The notes under the pieces are model-generated. The model saw only the letters and a program-made list of their open reading frames with translations. It made no database searches and had not been told where the DNA came from. From Collariella sp. IMI 366227 (taxonomy: Eukaryota; Ascomycota; Sordariomycetes; Sordariales; Chaetomiaceae): 64,000 nt of DNA. The stretch is from contig JAPEUS010000020.1 in assembly GCA_027946355.1 (NCBI GenBank), positions 248,001-312,000 on the forward strand, in the 5' to 3' direction. Both the position numbers and the translations under genes were made by a program. Positions 11,478 to 22,543 of the stretch are shown in pieces (positions within the stretch are counted from its first letter, which is position 1; each line of letters opens with the position of its first letter).

Positions 11478-11670
11478 TTTGAAAGGCTGGATAGAACTGG
11501 CACGCAGGCAGGCACGCAAGGAAGAACCCCATGGAGGACCCCTGGGAGGATGACCGGCAGGAAGTTCAAGGGCATAAACACCAAGGAGGTCAGGGACCAG
11601 AAGCACTATCTTGTTGGAAATGGCCTCATCAGAAAGACGGAAAGGCCAGGGCGCGGCGCTGCCCGCCCTG

Positions 11671-11681
11671 GGGGGGGGGTG
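11671..11681 (+). promoter_or_regulatory. polypurine tract
   Basis: A run of nine G plus TG immediately before the 3' LTR is the expected site for plus-strand DNA priming. The length of the G run may be misread. Confidence 0.6.
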
Positions 11682-11882
11682 TGTCGAACCGCAGTGTGCA
11701 TCAAGCCACCGCTGAGTTGGTGCACATCTACCCCTCACTTTGATCTGCGGGTGAGAGGGAGGAGGGAGGCTTTTCCCTCAATCAACAACATCAAGAACAC
11801 CTGAACAACCCTTTGAGTTCCATCCTGGTGGTGATATTTGGTGCTGAATATATTGCTTCATTCCCTGCGCAGTGGTTCAACA
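11682..11882 (+). repeat. 3' LTR (201 bp)
   Basis: Base-for-base copy of 6184-6384, followed by the right GTTCT target duplication at 11883-11887. Confidence 0.95.
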
Positions 11883-11887
11883 GTTCT

Positions 11888-13391
11888 CCCACCACGCCAA
11901 GTGGCAAGCTGCCTAAAATGGGTGGCACACGCAGAGTAAGGAACTCCGAGACAAACAGCCACGTCAGCACAGAAGACACCATTTTGGTGTAGGTGTGGAA
12001 GCCATCATAAAAGGGACATGCTCCGTCAATATAGATACTTCTTACGCCCGAGCCCAAAGCGGCGATCCGAATCTAGGACTAATGAGGGCTAAAATGGAGC
12101 GGCATGCAACAAACAAAACAAAAAAAACGGACATTTCTCGCTGCTGAGGCGTAGTTTCCATGCCGTGCTCTGCGTGGAAGCCCTTGTTTCTCAAAGCTTA
12201 GCTGCAATGTTGCTGTGGTATGTCAAGCCACCAGTATTGGCAACTACAGCCATCCCCGTTTCTGCTTCAAGGAGTGCAAAGGACCGAGAGAGGATGAATT
12301 GGGCCACACGCGCTTCTTGGACTGGCTCCGACGATCGAGCAGCTTTTGTAGCAATGATGGGATGAACGAGGCATCATCAACGGGCTGCTTGCAGCGCTGG
12401 AGAGATCAGATACATGCTAAGACCGAACTGGTTGTTGCTGTGCCGCTGGTATTTTATATGGGACACTGATGACGTCTTCCTAAAACGATTTGCAGATTGG
12501 CGGGCGTATGTGGATCGTGAAATCGTGGGGTGTGGGTTAGAATGGGAAAGGCGATTCGCGTTGGCGGGTTCGGTTTGGGTGAGAAAGGTGGGTCCAGGGG
12601 TTTTGGCGTTCCAGGTCGGCATCCCCTGTCCGGTTTTGTGGGGCAACATCAGATCTTGGCGGCCCGTGTCCGCTTGAAACGGTCCCTAGGAAGCTGGAAA
12701 TCTTTGAAATGAACGCATCCATGCAAGCCGCCATCGATTTCCATTCTTCCAAAATCTGGCACTTTGGACGAGGGCTGCCAGGCAGTTTTACAAATTGGCG
12801 AGACAAATACCAGTTATCACCAGTTTTCAGTCTCTGGTCCTCAGCGACTGTACAGAGTAAACTGATTCTTTGCCCAGACCAGTGATCCAAGATTACTGAG
12901 AAGCCGTGATCGGTGCCAACATGAAGACAGCCGCCAGCCAGTCCCCCTCGGCCAGTCACAGCCTCGAGTGGGTCACAACACGACCGCCGAGACGTGCACC
13001 GCCCACCAGCGCCCAAAAGCCAAGCGGCTAGCGAGAAGACCAAGACGGCCAGGAGCCCCTTTCGCGTCATGCCCCAGCCCACCACTCCACCCTGTTTGCG
13101 AATCCAGCCGGCCATGTTTCCTCTGCCTTGACTGCTTGACTATCGCCGACACTGTTCCGTCCCGCTGATTGTTGAAGTTGCTGAGATCACCACGCTCGTT
13201 TGAACCCACCGCTCGCTTCCCTTCAACTCTCCTTCGGCCACCCTTACCCCAGCGTAGCGTCTTTCTCAACTTCGATACCCCTTTTGCGACTCCAAGCCGA
13301 CGTACCCGGCCTTCCTTTTCTTTCACACCTGGCGCCTGCGATTCCCGAAACCGAGAAACCGATCGAGAACCTCGAATCTCAAACCGAAAAG
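11888..13391. other. upstream region of the GH76 gene
   Basis: No recognised gene. A minus-strand ORF at 12537-13115 has a hydrophobic N-terminus (MTRKGLLAVLVFSLAAWLLG from about 13070) but no family signal and overlaps the likely promoter. A second minus-strand ORF ending at the copia junction (start 12057) may have been cut by the insertion. Pyrimidine-rich sequence just before 13392 fits a fungal transcription start region. Confidence 0.4.
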
Positions 13392-14876
13392 ATGGCGCCA
13401 TCATCGCCATCAAACCGCCCGTTGCGGTGGCTGACAGCAGCCATCGCGACGACCTGCCTCCTCCCCGCCGCCAGCGCGCAGTACTACAAGATCGGCACCC
13501 CAGGTTTGTCCCCGCAACCGACAATCCCTCAAGATCCACGAACCCCGACTGACCGGCGGCAGATGAGATCCGCGAGTCCGCACGAGGGCTCGCCTACGAC
13601 CTGATGCTGCAGTATAAGGGGAAATCAGACAGGCGAGATCCCCGGCATCCTGCCCGGGCCACCAACAGAACACAAGGGCGACTACTACTGGTGGGAGGGC
13701 GGGGCCATGATGGGCACCTACGTCGACTACTGGTTCCTGACCGGCGACACCAGCTACAACCACGTCGTCACCGAGGGCATGCTGCACCAGACCGGCGACG
13801 ACCGCGACTTCATGCCGCTGAACCACACCCTCTCCCTGGGCAACGACGACCAAGGCTTCTGGGGCATGTCCGCCATGCTGGCCGCCGAGAACAAGTTCCC
13901 CAACCCGCCCGAGGACCAAGCCCAATGGCTGGCCCTCGCCCAGGCCGTCTTCCACACGCAAGCCTCCCCAGAACGGCACGACACCTTCTGCAACGGCGGC
14001 CTCCGCTGGCAGATTCCGCTCAGCAACGCCGGCTACAACTACAAAAACACCATCGCCAACGCCTGCTTCTTCGACCTCGGCGCGCGCCTCGCCCGCTACA
14101 CGGACAACCAAACCTACGCCGACTGGGCCGAGAAAACCTTCGACTGGCTCTGGAGCGTCAAGTACATCGACAACGAGAGCTGGGCCGTGTACGACGGCGG
14201 CCACGTCGAGCACAACTGCACCGACATCAACCCGGCGCAGTTCAGCTACAACGCCGCCCTCCTCCTCCACGGCGCCGCCTTCATGTACAACTACACCAAC
14301 GGCGCCGACAGGTGGAAGACGCGCGTCGACAAGCTGCTCGAGGGCATCATGCGCGACTTCTTCTTCGACAAGGTCGCCTTTGAGCTGCCGTGCGAGGGCC
14401 GCAAGGGCGCCTGCTCCCCCGACATGCTGAGCTTCAAGGGCTATGTCCACCGCTGGCTGGCTGTCGTCACCAAGATCGTGCCGTACACCCGCGACACGAT
14501 CCTGCCTGTGCTGCGCAACTCCGCCGAGGCGGCCGTGTCGCAGTGCGTCGGGGGGGAGTCGGGGAGGAAGTGCGGGTTTTATTGGTCTGAGCGTGTGTTC
14601 TATGACCCGTCGGTTGATAAGACCAGCGGTGCTGGCGAGGCGATGAGTGTGCTGGCAGCGGTGTCGAGTTTGTTGATTGATGATGCGCCCGTGCCGGCGA
14701 CGAACGCGACGGGCGGGATCAGCAAGGGTGATAATAATGCGGGTAGTGGCAGTAAGGGCCCGGTGCGCCAGCTGGAGCCGGTCACGACCGGGGACAAGGC
14801 TGGTGCCGCGATTATTACCATGCTGATCTTGGGAGCTGCTATTGGATCGTGGAGTTGGATGAGCTTTGGGGATTAA
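13392..14876 (+). CDS. DCW1: GPI-anchored mannan endo-1,6-alpha-mannosidase, GH76 (DCW1/DFG5 type)
   Basis: Exon 1 13392-13503, intron 13504-13562 (CTGAC branch point), exon 2 13563-14876, about 474 residues. A signal peptide (LTAAIATTCLLPAASA) precedes the GH76 catalytic domain. Landmarks are DEIRESARGLAYDLM, YYWWEGGAMMGTYVDYW, the double-Asp region GNDDQGFWGM, GGLRWQI, NACFFDLGARLARYT, NCTDINPAQFSYN and CEGRKGACSPDMLSFKGYV. The C-terminus has a Ser/Thr-poor linker, then a hydrophobic GPI-addition tail (AAIITMLILGAAIGSW). Dfg5/Dcw1 proteins are thought to transfer GPI-glycoproteins onto wall polysaccharide at the cell surface. There is one extra base near 13619-13624 (GGGGAAA, before the NQTGEIPGILPG segment). 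Removing it gives exactly 475 codons, so I suspect a sequence error. Confidence 0.9.
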
Positions 14877-15627
14877 GGTGGGAACGGACGGAACATCTAG
14901 ATCTTGATGGTACATCTTACACAGGATCTCCCAAATTTTCCTTGATACTTTGCTTTGCTTTTGTTCCGCAACAACCACACGGAACACTGGGACGGCGTCG
15001 GATGGGGTTATTGACACTGGCCAGTTGCTGCTTGTTTCTTTTTAGTTTTTTTGGAGGTGGGTTTCGTTTTGCCAGCCAGTCTAGACAGGCCATATCCAGA
15101 AGACTCTTCACACTGAGACGCGTAAACTGGTGGAGCGAGTGGTGTCCGCTCCATGTCAAAGTCCTGTCACCTGCCATAGTGCGCCTCAAACATCAACAAT
15201 GACAGCAAAATTGTCTTCAGATGGGCTCCATCGCAGTGCCCGCCGTCAAATTTGAACCCATCGAGTTGCTCGGACCTTCGGGGCGGCCGAGGATAGCCAA
15301 CAGCGCGGGACTCATAGCTTCAAGGGTTTGTGAAGGCTTTGTGGCACCGCCATGCGCCGGCTGCAGCCCAGAATCACTTGAAAATAGGTAACTTACCCAC
15401 CCCCAGCAGTCGTCCCCTCGTTATCTCGCTCCTCTACTCCAGACCAGACGGACTTTTCCCGCTCGAGTCTTCTCTAGACCAGACGAACCTTTCCCGCCCG
15501 TCTTGCAATTTTCCCTCAAGCAACCCATTCCTCAGCGGTAACAGGTAAAACCCTCCCATTAGACCCCTAACAGAATCCCCATCTCACACACCACCTCTCT
15601 TAGTCCGTCACTCAACCAACCACCACC
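14877..15627. other. intergenic, promoter of the orphan gene
   Basis: The first part is 3' UTR of the GH76 gene with T-rich sequence near 15030-15050. The later part is C/T-rich, as is common upstream of fungal start codons. No gene is seen. Confidence 0.4.
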
Positions 15628-16596
15628 ATGGAACAAACCGAATGCCTCCGCCTCCCCTACGCCTTCCTCGCCGCCTACGAACAATCCCTCCGGCACTCCC
15701 ACCTCCCTTCCCCACCTCCTCCCAACCCCGAATCATCTACCTATAAACGTCTCTTTCACCGCCGCCAGAAAAAAAACCGCCGTCGCGCCAACAAAGCTTC
15801 CGAAGACCGCCTCCCCAGCCTCCTCGAAAGCCTCGCCTACCTCGGCCTACTCGCCCCCTTCCCCGTTGTCTACGCCGCCCACCATCACCACCACCACCAC
15901 AGCGGGAAGATGTCCCTCATCGGCGGGAACTTTGCCCAGGTGACGAGGGGGCCATATGGCTTGCCCATGGGGGAGTTTGTGCAAGCTGTGGCGGCGCCGG
16001 ATGCAACCGCTCGGTTTGCGATCAGGGGGCATAACACCTTGCTGCCTGCGGGGGATGCAGATGCGGTGCGGGAGAGGATGGCCGGGTGGAGCATGCATAT
16101 TTCTGTCACGGGGAGTGTGCCGCTGGCGAACGCGGGGGATGGGGAGGCTGATAAGAGGTTGGTGATGGATGCGACGACGCTGGCGATTCAGCCGCCGGAC
16201 GGGATGGCTGGGTTTGATGGCAGAGCGTGGAGGGTGTGTACTTTGAAGGGTGAAATGTGTGCTGATGATGGAGTAGAGATCACGCCCGTTCGGAACAACT
16301 CCACGCTGGCCAACCGCCGCCCCATGTTTTTCAGTGCTGGCTCCAGTCCTGTGCGGAAGGGCAACAGGAAAGCGCTGAGGGAGGCCATGAAACATGTGTG
16401 GCCGGTGCTGTTGACGTGGACGCATTTTCATGAGGACGGTGATGTGCACGAGACCACCAGCCAGCTGTCGTGCGCGAAGACGATGACGTCGAGGAGGCAA
16501 GCGAGCGACGCACCAGGGACCGACGAGCTTCTTTCTTGTGTAGCGCCTATTATTTTGCCGGTGCTTCTTCTGTCGTGGTTCCTCTGGACCTTGTAG
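15628..16596 (+). CDS. orphan protein with His tract and C-terminal membrane anchor
   Basis: A single uninterrupted frame of 322 residues from ATG 15628, which follows a CACCACC-rich Kozak-like context. The N-terminal 90 residues are Pro/Ser-rich with a basic RRQKKNRRRANK stretch, then a run of seven histidines. The middle (residues about 95-270) mixes beta-like and charged segments and is GC-rich. The last 20 residues (ILPVLLLSWFLWTL) form one hydrophobic helix at the very C-terminus, so the protein would be tail-anchored if expressed. I recognise no family. The minus strand also has a long ORF (15847-16662), which I take as a shadow. A GT-rich stretch near 16230 could hide an intron. Confidence 0.5.
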   Translation: MEQTECLRLPYAFLAAYEQSLRHSHLPSPPPPNPESSTYKRLFHRRQKKNRRRANKASEDRLPSLLESLAYLGLLAPFPVVYAAHHHHHHHSGKMSLIGGNFAQVTRGPYGLPMGEFVQAVAAPDATARFAIRGHNTLLPAGDADAVRERMAGWSMHISVTGSVPLANAGDGEADKRLVMDATTLAIQPPDGMAGFDGRAWRVCTLKGEMCADDGVEITPVRNNSTLANRRPMFFSAGSSPVRKGNRKALREAMKHVWPVLLTWTHFHEDGDVHETTSQLSCAKTMTSRRQASDAPGTDELLSCVAPIILPVLLLSWFLWTL

Positions 16597-17038
16597 AGCT
16601 CTGCAAGTTGGCTCTGTGATCAGGAGGAGTTGGTCGTTTCGGTTCAACATGTCGCGGGACAACAGAGCCCCAAGTTCAGCGGTTGTTCAAGGAAGCTTAT
16701 GTTGATTGCTTCAGTACTTGAAAAAAATAAAGATCCGTTAAGATTGACAAGAGATAAATCCCCCAGAGTGAATTTCCAACCATAAAGTGATGTTGATGTC
16801 GACTCGGGAAGACTCCCAGGTTGCAAAGACATATGAAGTTGATCACCCATCCATCTCACTGTCCAGGCTCTCAGCCCTGAAGTGCTCCACAGCCCATCAA
16901 GGTCCTCTTCCCCAAGCCCGCCAAGACCGTGCCCCGCAACGCCTGTGAGCTCTTGAATCGCAAACCGAAATTTTTCTGGATCGCGATTCTGGAGGAGAGG
17001 AACCAACAGCCCAGCAAACACCGCAACGACAGCCCAAA
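16597..17038. other. promoter region of the TRM6 gene
   Basis: No conserved ORF. The last 150 bases, C/A-rich, lead to the start codon at 17039. Confidence 0.4.
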
Positions 17039-18946
17039 ATGCACACTCTCATTCGGCCCAATGCCTGGGTCGCCCTCAAGCTGCCGTCTGGCATGACAAA
17101 AGTCATTCAGATCGCTCCCAACACGTAAGTTTTCCCACCGATACACTTGCGATTTGGTGTGTCGTACCGCGATGGCCAGGGAGTAACAAGTTTGACTTTA
17201 GGGCCATCTCGCTTGGAAAATACGGCTCCTTTCCCTCCAGCCTGATTATCGGTCGCCCATACCACCTCACCTTCGAACTCCAAGACAAGCTGCCCGGCGA
17301 GGACTTCTCCCGCCTCCGCGTGGTCCCCGCCTCCGAGCTCCATGCCGAAGTCATCGCCGAGGAAGACGAAGCCGCCGGCCGCCGGACCCAAAACGACGAG
17401 GTGATTGCCGCGACCGAAGGAGAGGAATTCAGCCTGGTTGATGACAAGGGCAACGTTGTTGTGCGCTCGAACCGCGAGACCATTGATGACAATGCACGCC
17501 AGACCCTGACGCAGGACGAGATTGAGGAGCTGAAGCGCGAGGGGAACAATGCGGGCAAGGATGTCATCGCGAAGCTGTTGTTGTCACACACTGCCCTGGA
17601 CGAGAAGACGGCCTTTAGCTTGGCCAAGTACAAGCTGCTCAAGACAAAGAAGTACATTAGGAGGTTTCAGGTGCTGCCGATTGATGTCGCTACTTTTGCG
17701 CATTGGCAGTTGGAGGAGAGGGGACGCGAGCAAGATTCTGGATATGCGCGCCGAGATGATTGGACTGGCGGGCTGCTGGGGTAATGTGCACTTTGGGGGG
17801 GACGATGTTTACCTTGAGGATCCGAAGTCGAGGACAGACCAGGGAGAGAACGCTTGCGTACCAGTTCAGAAGGATCTCCTAGGCGGGAGGTGGCTCGTGG
17901 TGGACGACACCTGCGGTCTGTTGGTGGCTACGATGGCGGAAAGGATGGGTGTGCTTTACGACGACGAGGAAAAAGCAGAAGAACGCGACGGCGGGGAACG
18001 CGCTGCGCCCCAGGAGCCCGAGGCCAGCGCACCAGCACCGGAACTGGTTCAAAAGGACGGCGATGCAGAAATGACCGACGCACAAGCAACCCCAGCAAAG
18101 CGCAACAGCGACGGCAAACATAGACACCAAAAACCCCGGCCCTCCGACTTTGCCGTCCCTTACTCTCAAACCAACACCATCACAGTCATTCACGGCGCCA
18201 GCCAGCCGAACCTCTCCCTCCTCAACTACTGGGGTTTCGACATCACCTCGCCCAACCACCTCCCACACCCCCTCCTCAACCACCTCCTCAACCTCACCTG
18301 GCTCCAACTCCTCAAACCCGAGCTCGACACCTCCTACTCTACACCCCCGCTCACCGCCGCCCCAGAGATCCTCGCCTCTTGGAAACCCAGCCGCCGCGGC
18401 AACTTCCACCGCAAGCGCAGAAGATACGCGCGCATCCGGCACATCGTTGACTCGACACGCGCCGGCAACTTCTCCGGCCTCGTCTGCGCCAGTACCATGG
18501 ACCCGATCAGCATCGTGCGGCACACGCTGCCCCTCCTTGCCGGCGGCGCGCCCGTCGCCATCTACTCCCCCTCGGTCGAGTCGCTCGCCGCGCTGGCCGA
18601 CTGCTTCAGCGTGCCGCGGCGCACGGCGTGGGTCAGCGGTGGCGTACCCGAGATTGAGGGCCTGTCGAGCGAGGAGCTGGAGCGGTGGCAGGGGAATGAA
18701 AGGTTTCCGCTCAATCCGACGTTGTTGCAGGGTGTTTCGATCCAGACGAGTCGTGCGAGGAAGTGGCAGGTGTTGCCGGGGAGGACGCATCCGTTGATGA
18801 CGGAGAGAGGGGGCGCGGAGGGGTATGTGTTTACTGCGTGGCGGGCGAAGCCGGCGGAGGGGAAGGTCGCGGCCAAGGGGAAGTTCAAAAGGAGGAAGGT
18901 TGAGGCCGAGTCGGAGGTGGCTGCTACTCCCGTGACTACAGCGTGA
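17039..18946 (+). CDS. TRM6: tRNA (adenine58-N1)-methyltransferase non-catalytic subunit TRM6
   Basis: Exon 1 17039-17124, intron 17125-17201 (GTAAGT...TTTAG), exon 2 17202-18946, about 609 residues. The nuclear Trm6 (Gcd10) subunit binds tRNA and supports Trm61, which makes m1A58. Family landmarks are MHTLIRPNAWVALKLPSG, SLGKYGSFPSSLIIGRPYHLTFEL, TQDEIEELKREG...AGKDVIAKLL, FSLAKYKLLKTKKYIRRFQVLP, GGRWLVVDDTCGLLVA and a Rossmann-like C-terminal half (FSGLVCASTMDPISIVRHTLPLLAGGAPVAIYSPSVESL). The tail is basic (KGKFKRRKVE). The frame is broken by one extra G in GGGG at 17720-17723. A second, compensating pair near 17838-17842 and 17879-17883 puts LAYQFRRIS in another frame. Confidence 0.9.
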
Positions 18947-19155
18947 GGGATATATTAATAATTGGGGACACGCTCGGGACATAGAGGTCGGGAATGGATT
19001 GCATGCTGGCGTCACTGGATACCATTGTACAAGTAGTAGGATTGATCGTTGGTTGCGAAAATAACGGCAACTGTTTTCCGCCCTGCGCCCGATGCTCCCA
19101 CGCTCTCTCTCAAAGTGACACCCAGACATCAAACATGCGTGCTCCTCCCTCCCGC

Positions 19156-19898
19156 TTACAGCCCCTTGCCCATAAACTTGCGCTTCGTGAAGCTCAACCA
19201 CCACTTGCTCGGCTTGGCGTCGCCCTCGTCGTATACCCGCGCCAGTACCCGCGCTGCAAGCTCCTGCCTGACCTGCGACATGTACTGCCGCAGCACCTCT
19301 GCGTCTTGCCGGTCGCGGGGCGGCTCGTACATCTGCAGCAACCGCCGGTCAGCACTCTCTTTCCATTACGACCATCCCATCCCCTCAACCACATACCTGA
19401 TTCAACGGCCAACCCGGATCTCCCGGAATCGCAAAATTCACATCCAGCGCCAGATTCATCACATCCTTGCTCGCCTCGCGCAGGCTCGCCGTCGGCCTGA
19501 TCTTGGCCAGACAATCCGACACGAACCAGATCCCATACACCAAGAGCCTGTCGGCGGGGCCCTGAATCTCAAAATTGCGGAAGAAGGTGTTGGCCCGGAA
19601 GAGCGCAAGCACCTCGTCCAGGATGTCGTAGCTCTCCGAGTCGGGTCGGGCGACTCGTTGGCGGGGAGGGGGTCCGGGAAGGGGAGCGGGTAGACGGGAC
19701 CGCGAACTTTGGTGCGCAGCGGGAAGAGCGGGAAGTTCCCGAGACGGGGGCGGGGAGGAGGTGTTGAAGATGGAGTTGTAGGCCTGGGAGGAGGGTGGGG
19801 AGATGTTAGCGGTGGAAGAGGTGGTGGTGAGTTTTTGGTAGTGGGGGTGCTCGCGGAGAGTGCAGAAGCGCGCGGGTGCAGACAAGACTTACCGGCAT
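19156..19898 (-). CDS. ARC18: Arp2/3 complex subunit 3 (ARPC3/p21-Arc)
   Basis: Three exons: 19898-19893 (only ATG CCG), 19783-19397 and 19332-19156, with introns 19892-19784 (GTAAGT) and 19396-19333 (GTATGT, CTGAC branch point), about 189 residues. The tiny first exon gives MP, which with the next exon reads MPAYNSIFN, the ARPC3 N-terminus. Further landmarks are GNFPLFPLRTKVRGP, DSESYDILDEVLALFRANTFFRNFEI, GPADRLLVYGIWFVSDCL, NFAIPGDPGWPLNQMYEPP and KWWLSFTKRKFMGKGL at the end. The product is a structural subunit of the actin-branching complex at cortical patches. Two compensating frame changes lie in exon 2, one in the G5/G4 tracts at 19746-19755 and one near 19631-19655. It is convergent with TRM6, with stops about 210 bases apart. 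Confidence 0.92.
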
Positions 19899-21093
19899 CG
19901 TGGGCAACTACACGCGCCTGGCGGGAGCTCCTGATTTGGGGTAGGTAGAGGCGGGATGTGGTCGTTGGGGAGCTCGATAGCAGCCTTGCGGGGTCGTTCC
20001 AATGGCCTGCGCGGCAGGCTGTTGCTGTCATCCAGGGGCCCTGACGTCGCCTGCGGGGCGGAACCAAGCTGTGGCTGAAGGGCTTGGCGCAGTCAAAATA
20101 TCTGCCTGAGGCAAGGAACCTGTGTGTGTCATCGCAGGCAGCCACACGGTTGGTGTGAGATTGTGGGTCTCAAACGCCGGCACTTAATTGGCCGGCTTCC
20201 GGCGGCTAAAGCAGCCGGGGTCTCATGACGCGGAAAGTGCGATCATGCGAAACGCTTCTGGTGCCCTCCCCTCAGGCCCTCAGACGAAATAAGGATGAGC
20301 AGGGCAATGCCTTTGTGGTGTCCTGATGGGCTGTGTGATGCCGCAGTGACTGCTTGTGTCCAAGACACTGTCCGTAGATGGTGCCACGCCTTAGTGCTGA
20401 TTTTCTGAGGTGCGGCAAGAGACCCACACTGGTGACGACGTCTGCCTGGCTGGACTCAGTGAATGTCACGGGATTTCGTGTACTAGCGCGTTAGTGCACG
20501 GGCCAAGCGCCGAGACCTGTTGGCTCATTTTCGTCGCCACGCCCAACAAGGCGGGCTCGTTTAGGCGGGAGGGGGCATGGCCAACTCCCCTTTGGTCGCG
20601 TTGGGCTTTTTAAACCAACGCACGTCTGCACTCCCTTGCCCCCCCGTCCACGGATCCCTTTTCACCGCAGAACGACTTTTTGATTGATTTTGCGACTTTT
20701 GCAGCACTCTGCGGCACTTTCCACCGGATACCCCAAATTTTAGACACAGTTGGTGGACTGCGACGGTGACGCTTTGACGAGGTCATTGTTGTGTGATTTT
20801 CGTGGATTTCCGTTTGCGGGGCCACATCGCGACAACGACCAACAGTCACCACAACAGCCCAGGGTCTCAACCTACCACCCCAGCAACAAGGCGACTGATC
20901 AGCCTCCCTCTTTAATCTTCGATGCTCACAATCGAGTAAGTCACGCCTCGCAGCCTCCACCAAAAATCAAGTGGCCACGAATATCCAATTCGACATTCGC
21001 AGCAAGGACCCCTTCCGCTAACGCGCGCCTCGCCCTGACCCCAGATCCTTGTTCAGCAGCAGCTTTATCGGTCAGCTGCGCGCCATCGTCCAC
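19899..21093. other. intergenic; possible 5' leader of the next gene
   Basis: Contains the ARPC3 promoter on one side. From about 20640 on it likely holds the leader of the plus-strand gene. A well-formed intron (GTAAGT at 20936, GCTAAC branch point, CCCCAG ending 21044) could join a mini-exon starting at ATG 20922 to the frame of the ATG at 21094. Confidence 0.4.
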
Positions 21094-22543
21094 ATGTCAA
21101 CTCCACGCGACAGTCTGAGTCCGCTGGAGCGTAGACAACCCGTCAACGGTGACAGCGACAACCAGAAGCGACCCGCACAGTCAACAAAGCGACCATGCAA
21201 TCGGCGCATCACGCAGCCCCAGCAGGGGTCGCTCTACGACATCATGCATGAACATGCCGGCACAACCCTCTACGTCGTCCCCATCTGCTGGACTGATCAG
21301 CATTCCCAGCTCCTCGGTGCGCGCTTCCGTGAGCGCCCCCGCTGTCATCAAACCGGTCCCCGACCCGGCGCCCGGCGTGTGGCTGGAGCCGTCCCGGATG
21401 GCACAGAATTTGACATCCGAGATGCACACCCTGGTTCGCGAAGACGCGACGCCGGCACGCGCCTTCTGCAAGAACCGTGCTATCAAGCACATCCTGTCGA
21501 CGCTTTTCCCGGCGACATTGTCGCGCCCAAAGACCGGTGTTGAGTTGAACCTCTACTTTGGCCACCGCGTCTTCCGCAAAGTGGTTCGCATCCCGTGCAT
21601 CTGGAAGAGCCCCAGCAACGTCGACGTTTCCTTCGACTCATGTCCGACTCTGCCCTCAACATCTTTCGGCCAGGTGCCGAAGACGGGCGGTCGTGAGCCC
21701 GGCATGCCGATGCTCGCATACATCAACAAGGCGCAGCTCGCCAGCATCCGCAAGCACCTCTATGGCGTCGTTCGCGGGCCGGAGAACACCATTAACGAGC
21801 CGGTTCGCAGGCTGCAGAAGCTGCGATCCAAGATGCTGGTACCGGAGAACCCCGATCACGACCCATACATCGTCGCGATCCTCATCGGCTTGGCGCAAGC
21901 CCACTTCTACCGCGAAACCTCCAGGCCCTCCTCCCAATCCTCCTCGCAGGGCAGCCGCAAGTCGATCCGCATTAAGCCGCCCGTGTTTCGCGACGTCAAA
22001 GTCCAGGTTATCACCCACGACGACGGCAACGACAGCAGCCCCAACTTCATTATCTACACCGCCACAGTCACCGCCACTTTCCTCAAGCGCTTCATGCACC
22101 CCGACCTGGCACCCAGCGAGGACGCCACCGCCGGCCTTGACATCACCTACACGCCCGTCAGCTTCTGGCCCATTCTCGGCCTCAAAGAGCGCCTCTCCCA
22201 AGCCCTCGGCCGCGAAATCGCCGCCGACTCGATTTACGACAACCCGAATTATATCGGCCTCTGGGACCCGCTGCTCGAGCTGCAGCACCCGCCCGTGCGT
22301 CAGCCCGTGTGCCAGCCGGTGTACCAGTCCGTGAGGCTCAAGCGGAGGAGGGGCGCGGAAAGGCATGCTGCTGCTGCTGCGGGTGGGGAGGGGAGGCAGC
22401 CGCTGAGCCAGGTGCTGAATAGCAGCTTTGAGGATGAGGCTGCTGCCGCGCTGAGCAGCAGCCCGGAGGACCGGCCTGTGATTAGTCCGACGGCTAAGAG
22501 GAGGCGGGCGTCGAGGTCGGTTGGTCCGTTGCAGGTTTGTTGA
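21094..22543 (+). CDS. unrecognised Sordariomycete-type protein
   Basis: The long frame 21149-22543 carries a well-ordered globular part: RAFCKNRAIKHILSTLFPATL, ELNLYFGHRVFRKVVRIPCIW, MLAYINKAQLASIRKHLYG, DPYIVAILIGLAQAHFY, FRDVKVQVITHDD, FIIYTATVTATFLKRF and then PNYIGLWDPLLELQ. A disordered Ala/Ser/Arg-rich tail with KRRRGAERH and AKRRRASRS could be a nuclear localisation signal. The most protein-like N-terminus (MSTPRDSLSPLERRQP, from ATG 21094) is in the preceding frame, so one extra base between about 21230 and 21320 is suspected. I know no function; codon use matches the neighbouring housekeeping genes. Confidence 0.6.

Larger units (their letters stand above)
6184..11882 (+). mobile_element. 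Ty1/copia LTR retrotransposon, complete, recent
   Basis: A 5,699-bp element with two LTRs of 201 bp that I find identical over their whole length, starting TGTCGAAC and ending GGTTCAACA, flanked by GTTCT duplications. Internal order is primer-binding site, gag with CCHC-like zinc knuckle, aspartic protease, integrase, reverse transcriptase and RNase H. Integrase before RT places it in Pseudoviridae/Ty1-copia. The coding region is broken by several frame changes and one TGA. Identical LTRs mean insertion is very young on an evolutionary scale, so the breaks are either assembly errors or show a defective copy moved in trans. It sits between the SnoaL-like gene and the GH76 gene. Confidence 0.95.

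Noticed and set aside
12537..13115. Possible secreted protein with hydrophobic N-terminus on the minus strand
   Set aside because: Only the first 25 residues look like a signal; the rest has no cysteine pattern or family, and it lies in the DCW1 promoter.
13410..15017. 535-codon minus-strand ORF opposite DCW1
   Set aside because: Shadow of the GH76 gene; repetitive V/G/A/E composition and no motif.
17879..19204. 441-codon minus-strand ORF across TRM6
   Set aside because: Overlaps a well-supported TRM6 exon and the ARPC3 3' end; no family signal.
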